64,000 nucleotides of DNA, taken from positions 2,570,501 to 2,634,500 of the forward strand of contig NC_089724.1 in the NCBI RefSeq assembly GCF_035083965.1. The letters run 5' to 3'. Positions 52,177 to 61,849 of the stretch are shown here, piece by piece. A model generated the notes under the pieces. It had not been told where the DNA came from. It did not search any database and saw only the letters and a list, made by a program, of their open reading frames with translations. The number at the start of each line of letters is the position of its first letter. Within the stretch, counting starts at the first letter, position 1. Made by a program: the position numbers and the translations under genes. The DNA is from Branchiostoma lanceolatum (lineage: Eukaryota; Chordata; Leptocardii; Amphioxiformes; Branchiostomatidae).

Positions 52177-55100
52177 ATGTTAGTCCGGACTTCGCTCTTC
52201 CAGTCTCTAACCAGGGGCGCGCGCTGCCTTCTACGGACAGGAGCAGAAGTTGTACACGTCCCCAGTTTCTCACCTCGCCATTTCAGCGCCAGTAACCCAG
52301 TCAGGATGCGCCTGGTGTCGTTCAGGGATCGGAGGAGCGATGGAAGCCCGCGGGTCGGTGGTTCTTGTTGCTCTTCTTGTTTGGTGGAAAAATTGGAACA
52401 TTTTGAGACCAGTTCTCGGTTTGGTTCTGGTTTGCACAATGGTTTATTCCCAGACCCACAACCATCCCTGCATAATTTAATTTGTTTCCCACCACCTACG
52501 GATGTACTCAGACAAGTAATGATCTTGCAGCGAAACAGATTTGCAACCTACATGTTACAAATTTATATGTAGGGCAAACGTTCCTGGGAGGGGGGCGTGG
52601 CCTGTGGGCTTAGGACAGGCATGTTCCCTGGATTCGAACAGCTCCAAGCAGAGCCTGACCTCTGCTTGGAGAGAAATTAAAGACATTTATAGATCCGTGA
52701 CTGTGTTTCCCCCAACAGGTCGGAGTGGAGGTGACTGCAGGAGGGGGCGTGGTGGATCTGGCGGCGGCAAGCCCCGCCCTCCCCCGGGACATGTGCGACT
52801 TCCTGTCGATAGTGGATAATGTTCAGAGAAGGGGACTATGACAGTTATCTAATAATAAGATCCGTGACTGTGGTTCCCCCGACAGGTCGGAGTGGAGGTG
52901 ACTGCCGGAGGTGGCGTGGTGGATCTGGCGGCCGCGAGCCCCGCCCTCCCCCGGGACATGTGCGACTTCCTGGCGGCGGGGCAGTCTGCCATGGACGGAG
53001 CAAAAAGGTGATGTGCTTGTTTATGAAACAAAGAAAGGGATTAACATAAACTGCCGGCCCCGGGGATCGAACCTGCGCCAACCCCGGCCGGGCCCTGGAT
53101 TACAATCTCACACGCACCAACCACTAGGCTAAAAGGTCGCGACCCCATAGGCTGAGCAGTTGGTGTGGTGCTTATAATCACTGTTACATGATAGTCCCTG
53201 TTACATTTATATGTTTATTTGTTCTCGCAGTACCCTCCAGGCTGGACAGCACATCCTACCCGGGCCCAGAGACCAGATCACCCTGACGTCACCTGTACCA
53301 AACCCTTGTTATGTTTGTTTACTTGTTTGTTTATCTATTTATTTATTTGCTCTCTCAGCGCCCTCCAGTCAGGACAGCACGTCCTACCCAGAGACCAGAT
53401 CACCCTGACATCTCCTGTACCAAACCCTGGTAAAGTCATCTGTGTGGGAATGAACTACAAGTAAGCACATCGCCTAGAGAAAAATAACTGCTATAGCCAG
53501 GAGGCTATTACTAGTATGATGTTATATACTCCACAGTAAGTGGAGTAAAGTATCATCCCTTTTTTTGTAGAGTATACTAGTAGTTGAGTAGATAACATTT
53601 GCAACAATGACGTATTAATTTTGAACTTTTGAAGCATTGATAAATGCTAGATATTGGACAATGGACATTCTTCCAAGCATTTCATGCAGTGTTCATTGTA
53701 TTGATAATATGTTTCCTAAATGGTGCATGTGATCTTTTTTTCCAAATCATATTGATGTGGCCTTAAATTTTCCCTAATTCATTTTTTTTTATTGGTTCAG
53801 CATGAACACGTTAATACATGAACATCCATAGTTGCCCAACTAGCGAATGGCTAGTTTTAAAAACCCTGGGAAAATACAATCTATATGTTACACACAGTCA
53901 CACAATCAATAAGATACTGGGTTGAACAATCAAAACTTTTCTTCCTGCCCCTTCCAGAGACCACTGCCTTGAGCAGAATGCACCCATTCCTGAGGAGCCC
54001 ATCTTCTTCTCCAAATTTGGCAACACCATCACTGGACCAGAGGACGACATCATCCACCCGGAAAACAGTGATGTAAGCTTTGGGCCATGTGAAGCTATTT
54101 TTTTGGTTCTCATACATTATTAGCGGTACTGTAAATGCACTTAAGTTTGCGTGGTTATCATTTCGCGCTAAGGGGATAATGGAGTATTCGCGGTGATGTT
54201 AGGTTTGCGGCAGTGCTATAGTCACATACTGCTATACAGTATTGGACAAAAATGTGTATCTGGCACTTACATGCTATTGTACCAAAAACTTTAACAATCC
54301 TTTGATTGCACATGTGCCATCTTTCTGCCGCATTTCTTTCAGATAGTCTCTCAGACTCTGTGATAAGTCATTTTATTGGTTCTCAGACAATTGTTTGTTT
54401 GTTTATTTGTTTTGCTATTCAGCACACACAGCCAGGGCTGTTCAACTAGCCAGTGGCTATTACAATTAGGGCTAACCCTGCTGACAAAGACAAGACATTA
54501 CAGTGGACAGCGCAACAAGCTATAACAATATTCTAAATACATGTACATATTGAAAACTATCGTAAAAAATTTTTAACCGTATTCAGAGAGTAAGGAGGAA
54601 AACTGTGAATTTTGAAATGTTCTCTGTGGTTTTATATGTGTGGTCTCCAACGCAAATTCATGATCACAAATTATGCGTTTCCAATGTTTTACTACTCATC
54701 ATCATTAGTACTGACACTTCTACAGCATCGTTTCAACAGGAAATAGGATTGTAGAACACTCTACAATCCCACCAACTTGAACGCATTCAAAAACGTGCCC
54801 TCAGAATCATACTTGGCAATAATTATACTTCCTATGCTGACGCACTTTCAACTTTTAATCTCTGCACTTTAAAAGCAAGAAGGGAATCACTCTGTCTTAA
54901 GTTTGCAAAATCTCTGATGAATTCACCAACGTTTCGACCCTGGCTACCCCCCACCCGCAATAAAGTTCACAATATTGACTTAAAAGGGGGTTTCCAGCTT
55001 GTCAAAACTCCTGAACAGCGTATTGTAACTTATACCTATTGTGTAATCACCCTACTACCGTTTCTACATATCCTTGTTGTTCAGTTTTGGTTAGGTTTGT

Positions 55101-58100
55101 AAATATTGATGATATTTTGTACAGTTGTGTATTCCCTGAAACTGCGTAATTCAGCCTTTTTACTTTGTATCATTAGGCTGCAATGTTGTTTTAGCTCTGT
55201 ATGAATTTGCGAATAAAACCATTTATATATTATATATAAACATTAAGCAGCATGAAAACCTCCTTTCACTCCTCCAAAAAATTAAATCCCCTACAAATGT
55301 GTGTACATTCTATTGTACCAAAAACTTTAACAATGCTTTTGATTGCACATGTGCCATCTTTCTGCCGCATTTCTTCCATATAAATATAGTCTCTCAGACT
55401 CTGTGAATAGTTTCATCAGGTTGATAAATCTTTATTAGTTAAGGAAGGCTAGGTATTAACTCTCTGGTTGTGTACACCGTACAGTAGAGCTGTTTACCAG
55501 TACACTGTACTGATACAGTACCGGGTACAATCAATAAGGTACAGGTCCAAAATACCTGACCCTGCTGTATCGGTACTGGACCTGACTCCGGGAATGGCCA
55601 CTTTGACAGATAAAATTACTATGAAATTACCATGGCAGTGCTCTAAAACCACTCTTAAGCACAGAAAACACATTTTCATGGCTGGAGTCAAATTTTCATC
55701 TGTGTTTTCATAAAAATGATACCTAGCACAATCAAATGTTAGGTTTTTCCACTTCAAACATGCTTTTGTCCTTATTGAAAATCTAGCATTTTCCGAGCAA
55801 GTAGTTTAGGTACTGGTTCAGGTCCGGACCTGTACCTTAACCCGTGTACCTGTACCTGTACCTGTACCTAAAATTTGTTTAGGTACACAGCTCTACCGTA
55901 CAGAGAACTTTTGTTAACCAGTCTCTCCTGTTTTCTGTAGAAGGTGGACTGGGAGGTTGAGATGGTGGTGGTGATTGGGAAACAGGGAAAGGACATTAAG
56001 GTAGGTTCAGGTTAGGTTTATTTTTCTGCATTGCAGAAAGCATAGATAAAGATGGTCTGATGACAGTTCAGATGACTATCTCTGACATTGTGGTTCGTTT
56101 ATTTAAACTGCTTGGTGACTTGCTGAAACTTTTGTTTTGCGTAACTGGTATAGCCCCAAACAACATGTTGTAAGGAATTGCATTCGTCATTTCGTGTGTG
56201 AGGGAGCCTTCAGGCATAAGCCTCATCGTGAAACTTCTGCACGTAAAACAAAAAGAACCCAACGCACTTATCAGGAAAAGTAGGGGTGACCCGATGTGCT
56301 TGATGTGTAGCTACATGTGCTTAAAAAAAGCATCATGCTTCACTTTAATTTAGGATGACTGCTTTACTTTATTAATAAAGGGGCAATATTTGAGCATAGA
56401 GGATTGCTACCGATGCTTTATATGGGTCCCGCCATATTGGCTTCTGGTGTCATGGACTGGCAATTATGATACCTCTCACAATTCCAGGCCACAATACCTG
56501 GAAACACTCAGGCATGGACGGAAAAAACAGACAGACACAGACACGTACACAGACAAACAAAGTCACTGTGTCTGTCTGTGTGTCACACAGCCCCAGTACC
56601 ATTTTACGTGGATAAAAAAGCCATTATGTAGTTACAGTAGTATTCAGTACATGTATTTGATGATTTAAAAAAAATCTATTCTGCTGCTGGGGTCCCTGAC
56701 ACAAGGGTTGGTAGCAGTCGGCTAGTCTTCACACAACAAAATTATTTCTGCCTGCTTTTCCCATGCAGGAAGAAGAGGCGTTCAACTACGTTGCCGGGTA
56801 TACCGTTGCCGACGACGTCAGCGCGCGTGATTGGCAGATGAAGAGAAACGGCGGCCAGTGGCTGCTGGGAAAGACCTTTGACACGTTCTGTCCTCTCGGT
56901 CCTGCGATCGTCACAAAGGATGAGATTCCAGGTGATGCTTTATAAGAAATGTGGTTTTTAATTTCGTCATTTTCATGGTGACTTCTCCACCTCGATTTAG
57001 CATTTCCAAATTACTACTGTGACAGAGTGAGTCTGAGAATTGTTTCAAACACAGTTTAACTTGGATAAGTGAATTTTCAGTCGATCTTTATCGAAAGGTG
57101 AAAAAAACATGGTTGGGATTAAAAGCCAGATATACATATATAGGGATGCTGCATCTGATCAGTAGATTTCTTTAAATTCATTTTTTCTTAAATAATGTGG
57201 CAGTTTTAGAGTACCTGGCAGAATGATAAAAGGTGACGTCACCATCTATTAGAAAAATGTGTGCTTCCAAAGCTATGGCAAATATCTGACCACTTATCCA
57301 TTCCCAGACCCTCATGCCCTCGGGCTGCGGTGTCGGGTGAACGGCGAGACTGTGCAGGACAGCAGCACGGAGCAGCTGGTCTTCAAGGTGCCAACTCTGG
57401 TGGCCTGGATATCAAGGTGTTTATTACCTTCGCCGAGGTTATGTTTGGGTCAGCGTTTGTGCGTGTGTCTGTCTGTACACACGGTAGCTCAAGAATGCCT
57501 TGATGAATTGTTTTCATATTGGTCAGGATAGGTCTTCTTGACCGATTAGATTCTGGGCCCCCTAGCGGCTTGTTGTTGTAGTACAGCAGAACGTCTCCTA
57601 TATCCGCTTACCGAGGCCAAATTCTTTATGCTTTATTCCAAAAGCAAGAAAACACATCCCCACTTAAAGTTATTCATGAAATTATAATATTTTGTAGGAT
57701 GGTATAGATTAGCATTGCAGTATTGTTGATTTACTGCCATACATTGTACCAATAATTGGACAATTGTCGAGCAATAAAGTTCTTCATTCTTATCTTTTAT
57801 TTCCCTGTTCCAGGATCGTGACTCTATGTCCCGGTGACGTCATCCTGACAGGTACCCCACCTGGTGTGGGTGTCTTCAGGAAGCCTCCAGTGTTCCTTAA
57901 GGTTTGCATTTTCTTCACCTGGATTAACATTTCCTTCCAGACCTTTGTTTAGCCTTTGTTTGATTTCTTGCTTTCTGGATTTGCCTACTTCATGTTTTTT
58001 TTCTGACTTGGAACCAAAACAGAAGGAAAATATCCCAAATTACCTAAATCAATCAACATTTCGGTAGCAGAGGCACTGTTAAAATGTTGTTGCTATGTTG

Positions 58101-58999
58101 TTGTTGCTTGGTAATTTTGCTAGGTAGTTGTTGCTAGGTAGTTGTTGCTAGGTAGTTGTTGCGAGATGATCTTCCTTTGGTTGTGAAAAAGAGCTCTGAT
58201 ATCCTTTTACAGTTACAGTGGTGCTTTGTATCCATTTCCCAACATACACATATCTTGAACAATAACCAACGGTCAATCTTAAAAATAACATCTCACTAAC
58301 ATATTTTTTTAACTTGTCTACACTAGATGTATTTATTGATTTGACTTACATGTATTCAAGACAACCCATCTAGCCTTTGTCTGTTATTAAGTTAGGGTTC
58401 AAAAGCTATTAATAGAGTTAGCTTACAGAGCACACACTCGGGCATTAAGCCTTGTAACAGTGTGGTTAAAGCACCTCTTACTGACCAGACCTTTCCTTTT
58501 AGCCTAATGCCAAAGTTGGGTTTGAGCGCTTGCGGCCCGGGTTCGATTCCTGGGAGCCAGGAGGCTGTACTACTCGCCCTGCGTTTCAGAGGTTCCCATA
58601 CCTGGAGTCGAACCCGAGCCGCCAGCGCACAAACCCAACGCACTAACCACAAGACCAAAAGGCCTGTCTCCAGCTTTAAATTTTTTTCTGTCCCACTCAT
58701 GTTTGGGAGTCCATGTTTTCAATGTTGAATGTGTCATTTTAAGCTACAAAAATACATTTTTATCAGTTTTAGGTCATGAAATTGATATTTTTGGACGGAG
58801 AGGGTTGAATTTTTTTCGGTCCCAACAAGCAAATTTCCATCCTGCAGCGGAAGGACGGGTCCTGGAGACAGCCCAGGCTCACTCTAGTTATTGATGCTCA
58901 CTTATTTGCTGTATCTCTTTTTGTACCCTTGTACAGCGTGGGGATGTGGTGGAGTGCGAGATTGATGGGATTGGGACCATCAGGAACAAGGTGGTCTGA
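52177..58999 (+). CDS. FAHD2: FAHD2-like mitochondrial fumarylacetoacetate-hydrolase-domain protein, 9 exons
   Basis: Nine exons: 52177-52353, 52886-53007, 53359-53460, 53958-54072, 55941-56000, 56769-56931, 57308-57416, 57814-57901, 58937-58999. They total 999 bases and encode 332 residues, close to the usual 314 plus a longer presequence. The Arg/Ser-rich start ([20 protein letters not shown]) looks like a mitochondrial targeting peptide before the family start MRLVSFR. Key blocks are [23 protein letters not shown], the metal-site DWEVE (Glu177, Glu179), DDVSARDWQ (Asp208), [15 protein letters not shown] and [17 protein letters not shown]-fold members cleave or decarboxylate beta-diketo acids; the FAHD2 substrate is unsettled. 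The exon 1 donor (GTCGGT) is weak and chosen because only it keeps phase. Pseudo-copies of exons 2 and 3 precede the real ones. A short upstream ATG frame at 52151 overlaps the start. Confidence 0.9.
52719..52808 (+). pseudogene. Truncated tandem copy of FAHD2-like exon 2
   Basis: Acceptor plus about 90 bases of exon 2 are repeated 167 bp upstream of the real exon (52886). The copy matches it closely, including GTCGGAGTGGAGGTGACTGC, but stops at CTTCCTGTCG. It lacks the last third of the exon and the donor. Confidence 0.9.
53008..53135 (-). mobile_element. tRNA-derived SINE at the exon 2 donor
   Basis: On the minus strand a box A (TAGCCTAGTGG) and a box B (GGTTCGATCCCC) are followed by a tail that ends with the inverse of AAAAGGTGAT at the exon 2/intron junction. 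The same tail without the head occurs at 59965-60010 (AAAAGGTGATTTGTCTGTTTATG). The donor GTGATG may therefore come from the SINE end. Confidence 0.7.
53231..53311 (+). pseudogene. Truncated tandem copy of FAHD2-like exon 3
   Basis: Acceptor plus about 80 bases of exon 3 lie 128 bp upstream of the real exon (53359). CCAGATCACCCTGACGTC and CTGTACCAAACCC match it. The copy has an extra GGGCCC codon pair and breaks off after CAAACCC, losing the conserved VICVGMNY segment and the donor. Confidence 0.9.
54126..54255. mobile_element. Truncated MITE, relative of 35181-35393
   Basis: TACTGTAAATGCACTTAAG, GGTTTGCGGCAGTGCTATAG and CAGTATTGGACA match the other copy. The right inverted end is missing. 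Confidence 0.65.
54410..54545 (-). repeat. Dispersed repeat, CAGCAGGGCTAACCC family
   Basis: Inverse of 20450-20550: CACACACAGCCAGGGCTG, CAACTAGCC, GGGCTAACCCTGCTGACAA. Confidence 0.65.
54740..55245 (+). mobile_element. LINE 3' fragment (L2/CR1-like)
   Basis: Reads [36 protein letters not shown] and LCLKFAKSL, the C-terminal region of L2/CR1-type ORF2, with [12 protein letters not shown] after it. A 3' UTR ends in GAATAAAACC. The N-terminal RT region is absent through truncation, and the frame closes before the usual end. Confidence 0.75.
55485..55895. mobile_element. hAT-like MITE with 8-bp target duplication
   Basis: Starts TAGAGCTGTTTACC and ends GGTACACAGCTCTA, an inverted pair fitting the hAT end consensus (YARNG). 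CCGTACAG flanks both sides (55477-55484 and 55896-55903). The interior is rich in GTACCTGTACC motifs and has no transposase. It ends 45 bases before FAHD2-like exon 5. Confidence 0.85.
56070..56310 (-). mobile_element. Dispersed SINE-like element
   Basis: Inverse relative of 41880-42070 and 63230-63395 (AAGGAATTGCATTCGTCATT, AGGCATAAGCCTCA, AGTAGGGGTGACCCG). Diverged. Confidence 0.65.
57417..57610 (+). repeat. 5' part of the 1.1-kb dispersed element, beginning at the exon 7 donor
   Basis: TTACCTTCGCCGAGGTTATG begins nine bases after the exon 7 boundary, and GGGCCCCCTAGCGGCTTG and CAGCAGAAC follow as in 13640-13870. Confidence 0.65.
57690..57790 (+). mobile_element. Retroelement 3' end
   Basis: GTAGGATGGTATAGATTAGC...GTATTGTTGATTTACTGCCA...ACAATTGTCGAGCAATAAAGTTC, shared with 36220-36310. 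It ends about 25 bases before the exon 8 acceptor (57813). Confidence 0.6.
58080..58165. repeat. Short tandem repeat, unit GCTAGGTAGTTGTT
   Basis: About four copies of a 16-base unit following looser GTTGTTGCT repeats. Confidence 0.8.
58500..58690. mobile_element. Inverted pair of tRNA-like SINE heads
   Basis: One head reads plus (TTTTAGCCTAATGCC...GCGGCCCGGGTTCGATTCC). The other reads minus (GGTCTTGTGGTTAGTGCG...GGGTTCGACTCC). They face each other around about 45 bp. Each keeps box A/B-like motifs but neither folds as a plausible functional tRNA by eye. Confidence 0.65.
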
Positions 59000-59136
59000 A
59001 GTAGAGCCATCAGGAATAGGGTGGCCGCCAAGGAGATGCCCTCTAATAGCTCTTTTTATAAGATGCTCATTCGGTGTAATTTTCATCAGTTATAGTGGTA
59101 AGATGTGAACACAAAAGTGTTTTACAGGAAATGTAA

Positions 59137-59142
59137 AATAAA
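59137..59142 (+). terminator. Polyadenylation signal of FAHD2-like gene
   Basis: AATAAA 138 bases past the stop codon, followed by T/G-rich sequence (TTTGTC, TGTATTTGTCTTG). Confidence 0.6.
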
Positions 59143-59419
59143 ATTTGTCAAGAATGTATTTGTCTTGAAGGCAATGTTGTGACTTATTTTTGTTTGTTGG
59201 GTGATCTCTATCTGTGATCTACTACTACATGTAGTACAGTATTAGATTCAATGAGAATAGCTAGCTTTGCAATGGAATTTCTCAAGGGAGGTGGCAAGGT
59301 GGTTGTACTGTTGTTAGGGGTCTTAATTGATTTACTATTGACTATAGTAATATTGATACAACAGAGAGGAGGCTTTTGCCTCTAAGTTCTGCATCTAAAC
59401 ACAAATAGAATAAATAAAT

Positions 59420-59665
59420 GTCCAGAGTCTATGTGGGCGCACACTCCAAACCCTTCCAGTAGGTGTCTAGTCTGGATTTGAAGGCATTGACAGTCTCAGC
59501 TGCTACCACGTCCGCAGGAAGGCTGTTCAAGAGGTTAATTGTCAATAAGTTACATCTCGTTGTCTTCTTGGCTAGGGGTTTGGCCATCTTGTATGGGTGA
59601 CCCCTGGTCCACCCATCAGTCTTGAAGTTAAACAGTCTGCCTGGCTCAATGCGGTCAACTTACTG
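59420..59665 (-). mobile_element. LINE ORF2 C-terminal fragment
   Basis: On the minus strand one frame reads GHPYKMAKPLAKKTTRCN, LNSLPADVVAAETVNAFK and SRLDTYWKG, the typical C-terminal tail of CR1/L2-like and similar non-LTR elements. No RT domain is present. Confidence 0.75.
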
Positions 59666-59669
59666 AATA

Positions 59670-59905
59670 GGTTCTAAAGGTTCTTGGTTCGAGTTCCATA
59701 GCAAGCCCCAGTGTTGGCCACTAGGAAAGGCACTTAACTCCTACTTATTAACTCCACTCGAGTGAAAACAAGCACCTAGCTTGGGCAAGGGACGTCTTTC
59801 GGATGGTACATAAAGCCGGCGGTCCCGTGTTTGAGGAGAGCCACACCTGGAGAACATTAAAGAACCCACCACACTTACCAAAAAGAGTAGGGGGTCAAAC
59901 CTTAC
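59670..59905 (+). mobile_element. tRNA-derived SINE
   Basis: GGTTCGAGTTCC (box B) followed by AGGAAAGGCACTTAACTCC, AGGGACGTCTTTCGG and GGGTCAAACCTTACC. It differs in body from the other SINEs in the window, so it is probably another family. Confidence 0.6.
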
Positions 59906-60125
59906 CGTACGTTATTATGCAGGTTGTACAGCCACTGTACAGATTTAGTATATACTATATATACTAAAAGGTGATTTGTCTGTTTATGAAAAACAAAGGG
60001 GGAGAACCCGCCACTATCAATAGCTTCAGCATAACAAGAAAAAAGAAACGAGATACCAACGTGCGTCACATGCAGGCAAATAGGGGCACACACAGCAGAG
60101 ACATACATATATATACTCATATATA

Positions 60126-60262
60126 TGGGCCGAACCGTCTTTGGCCTGGGGCCGAAACGTCTTCGGCCTGGGGCTGAAACGTCTCCGGCCTGGGGCCGAA
60201 ACGTCCTCGACCTGGGGCCGAAACGTCAGGGCCGAACTGTCCATGGGCCGAAATGTCCTGCT
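60126..60262. repeat. Tandem repeat, unit about 24 bp, about 5 copies
   Basis: The unit GGGGCCGAAACGTCTTCGGCCT recurs with single-base variants and decays at the right end. Each unit contains CG-rich partial palindromes (GGCC). Confidence 0.9.
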
Positions 60263-60404
60263 ACCTATACTCACAAATCCACACACACACACACATTGTC
60301 GTCTCACAGCAAAAGCATGTACACTAAATCATTGAAATATATTAGTCTCATGAGAAAGTCTATTACTATTAGTAGTAGTAATTTTGAACATTGTAAATAC
60401 AGTA

Positions 60405-60480
60405 CAATCAAACCTGTACAAGTGACCACTTCTACGTAAGGACCAGCTGGCCAATGAAAGTGACCACTTTTTATTGGTCC
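60405..60480 (-). repeat. Single inverted unit of the 59-bp minisatellite family
   Basis: CAAACCTGTACAAGTGACCAC and AAGGACCAGCTGGCCA are the inverse of phrases in the array at 7140-7652. Confidence 0.75.
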
Positions 60481-60683
60481 CTCTGGCAGGTACTAGTATT
60501 CTTTTTTCCCCATTGAATCATTAAAAATCTTGTCTACAGTGTCCAAGACTGTCCCCATAGATTCTATCAGTCCGCTGAGTGCTCTTCTCTGGCAGTTTTA
60601 GCTGTATGCCAACTATGACATTGATGTAACAACAGCTCCATTCATTTCATAGTTTTCTTTAAATGTATACTAGTATATGCAGG

Positions 60684-60985
60684 AGGTTTCTTTTTACACA
60701 ACCAAGAATTTCACCTGCTGACGTTTCAGTGTCTGTCGGGAACTTTCTTCAAAGCATCTGACTGGAGTGCTGCTTCTCACCGCTATAAGTATAAGTTACT
60801 TTGTAAGCCACCTTATTACCTGGATGTCTAACCTTCATCAACGTAGCCACCTACACCGGCTACTAAGTTATAGCGGTGAGAAGCAGTACTCCAGTCAGAA
60901 GCTCTTAGGAATCGAAGGTGTCTGACAGACACTGAAACGTCAGCAGGTGAGATTCCTGGTTGTGTAAAAAGAAACTCCAAATATC
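60684..60985. mobile_element. Long fold-back element
   Basis: Arms of about 105-110 bp (about 60684-60791 and 60872-60981) share TTTCTTTTTACACAACC, CCTGCTGACGTTTCAGTG and CTTCTCACCGCTATA in inverse order at roughly 80-85 percent by eye. The centre carries TTACCTGGATGTCTAACC, linking it to 1-190 and 21794-22000. Confidence 0.8.
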
Positions 60986-61029
60986 CGATCCTATGTTCTA
61001 CCAACCTGATGAAACTATTTTCGGATGTA

Positions 61030-61808
61030 CAGTAGAATCCGCTTAACTGCACCACCCATTTGTCAGCCTTTTTTGGTGCATTTATCCGGTTGGTGCAATT
61101 ATGCGAAATGCCCAGCTGGACCGCACAACCATGGGCGAGGGGGTGTATTGTTAGTCAGAAACACTAGCACAAAGAAAACAGACGAAATTATTCAGTTATT
61201 AACTTTATTTATTGACCCTTTGCTGAAAATAAAGAAATGACTACGAACCTGTTTTGATTTTGCATTCTTTCATTTTTCCATGCGATCTACCGCATTACAA
61301 CACACGTAATGTTACAGGGAAGGCATTCTGAAACATCGTCATGCCACTCATGGGATAACAGTTTCTGTTACATTACGTAGAGTGCAGTTGTCGATTTACG
61401 TAAATCATGTACCGCCAGTGGAAACTAGGAATTGAAACTAAAATTTGGTTACTGATTACGGGTGACCCGCCCGGGACCTCCCATACGATTCCTATCAACT
61501 GTCAATGGAGACCGCTTTCTTTTGTTGCTCAAAACAGTTTTAAACATATTGGCGGTATTGCGCCTTTACACCGGCAGGTATCGGTTCATTTGTACCGCGT
61601 TTGCCGATTTTAGCGCACCTTTTCAGATAACTTGTCGAGGATTTTTGAAAAAAATTGGTGCAGTTATCCGGCATTGGTGACCATGCACGGTGCAGATATG
61701 CGGAGTCACTAACAATGCAGTGAATGGGAACCGGTTTGGGATTTGGGGATTCGGTGCAATTAAATGGAAGGTGCGTTTATCCGAGGTGCAATTAAGTGGC
61801 TTCGTCTG
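61030..61808. mobile_element. Pogo/Tigger-like MITE with TA target duplication
   Basis: Starts CAGTAGAATCCGCTTAACTG and ends CACTTAA..., whose far end reads CACTTAA inverse: AAGTGGCTTCGTCTG, i.e. CAGACGAAGCCACTTAATTG on the other strand. TA flanks both ends (61028-61029, 61809-61810). Inner TGGTGCA and TTATCCG motifs recur in both orientations. Ends of this kind (CAGTNNAA...CGCTTA) fit pogo-type Tc1/mariner elements. No transposase frame is visible. Confidence 0.75.
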
Positions 61809-61849
61809 TACATGCATATACTGTATGCAATTTACTACCCTGAGTGTTC

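Larger units (their letters stand above)
54270..55415. repeat. Pair of about 100-bp direct repeats in FAHD2-like intron 4
   Basis: Bases 54278-54370 and 55309-55412 share ACCAAAAACTTTAACAAT, GATTGCACATGTGCCATC and TAGTCTCTCAGACTCTGTG in order. Between them lie the inverted 54410-54545 repeat and the LINE fragment at 54740-55245. Confidence 0.75.

Noticed and set aside
52719-52808. Alternative cassette exon of the FAHD2-like gene
   Set aside because: The copy lacks the 3' third of exon 2 and any donor at the matching place, so it cannot be swapped in. The exon 3 and lactamase exon 2 copies fail for the same reason.
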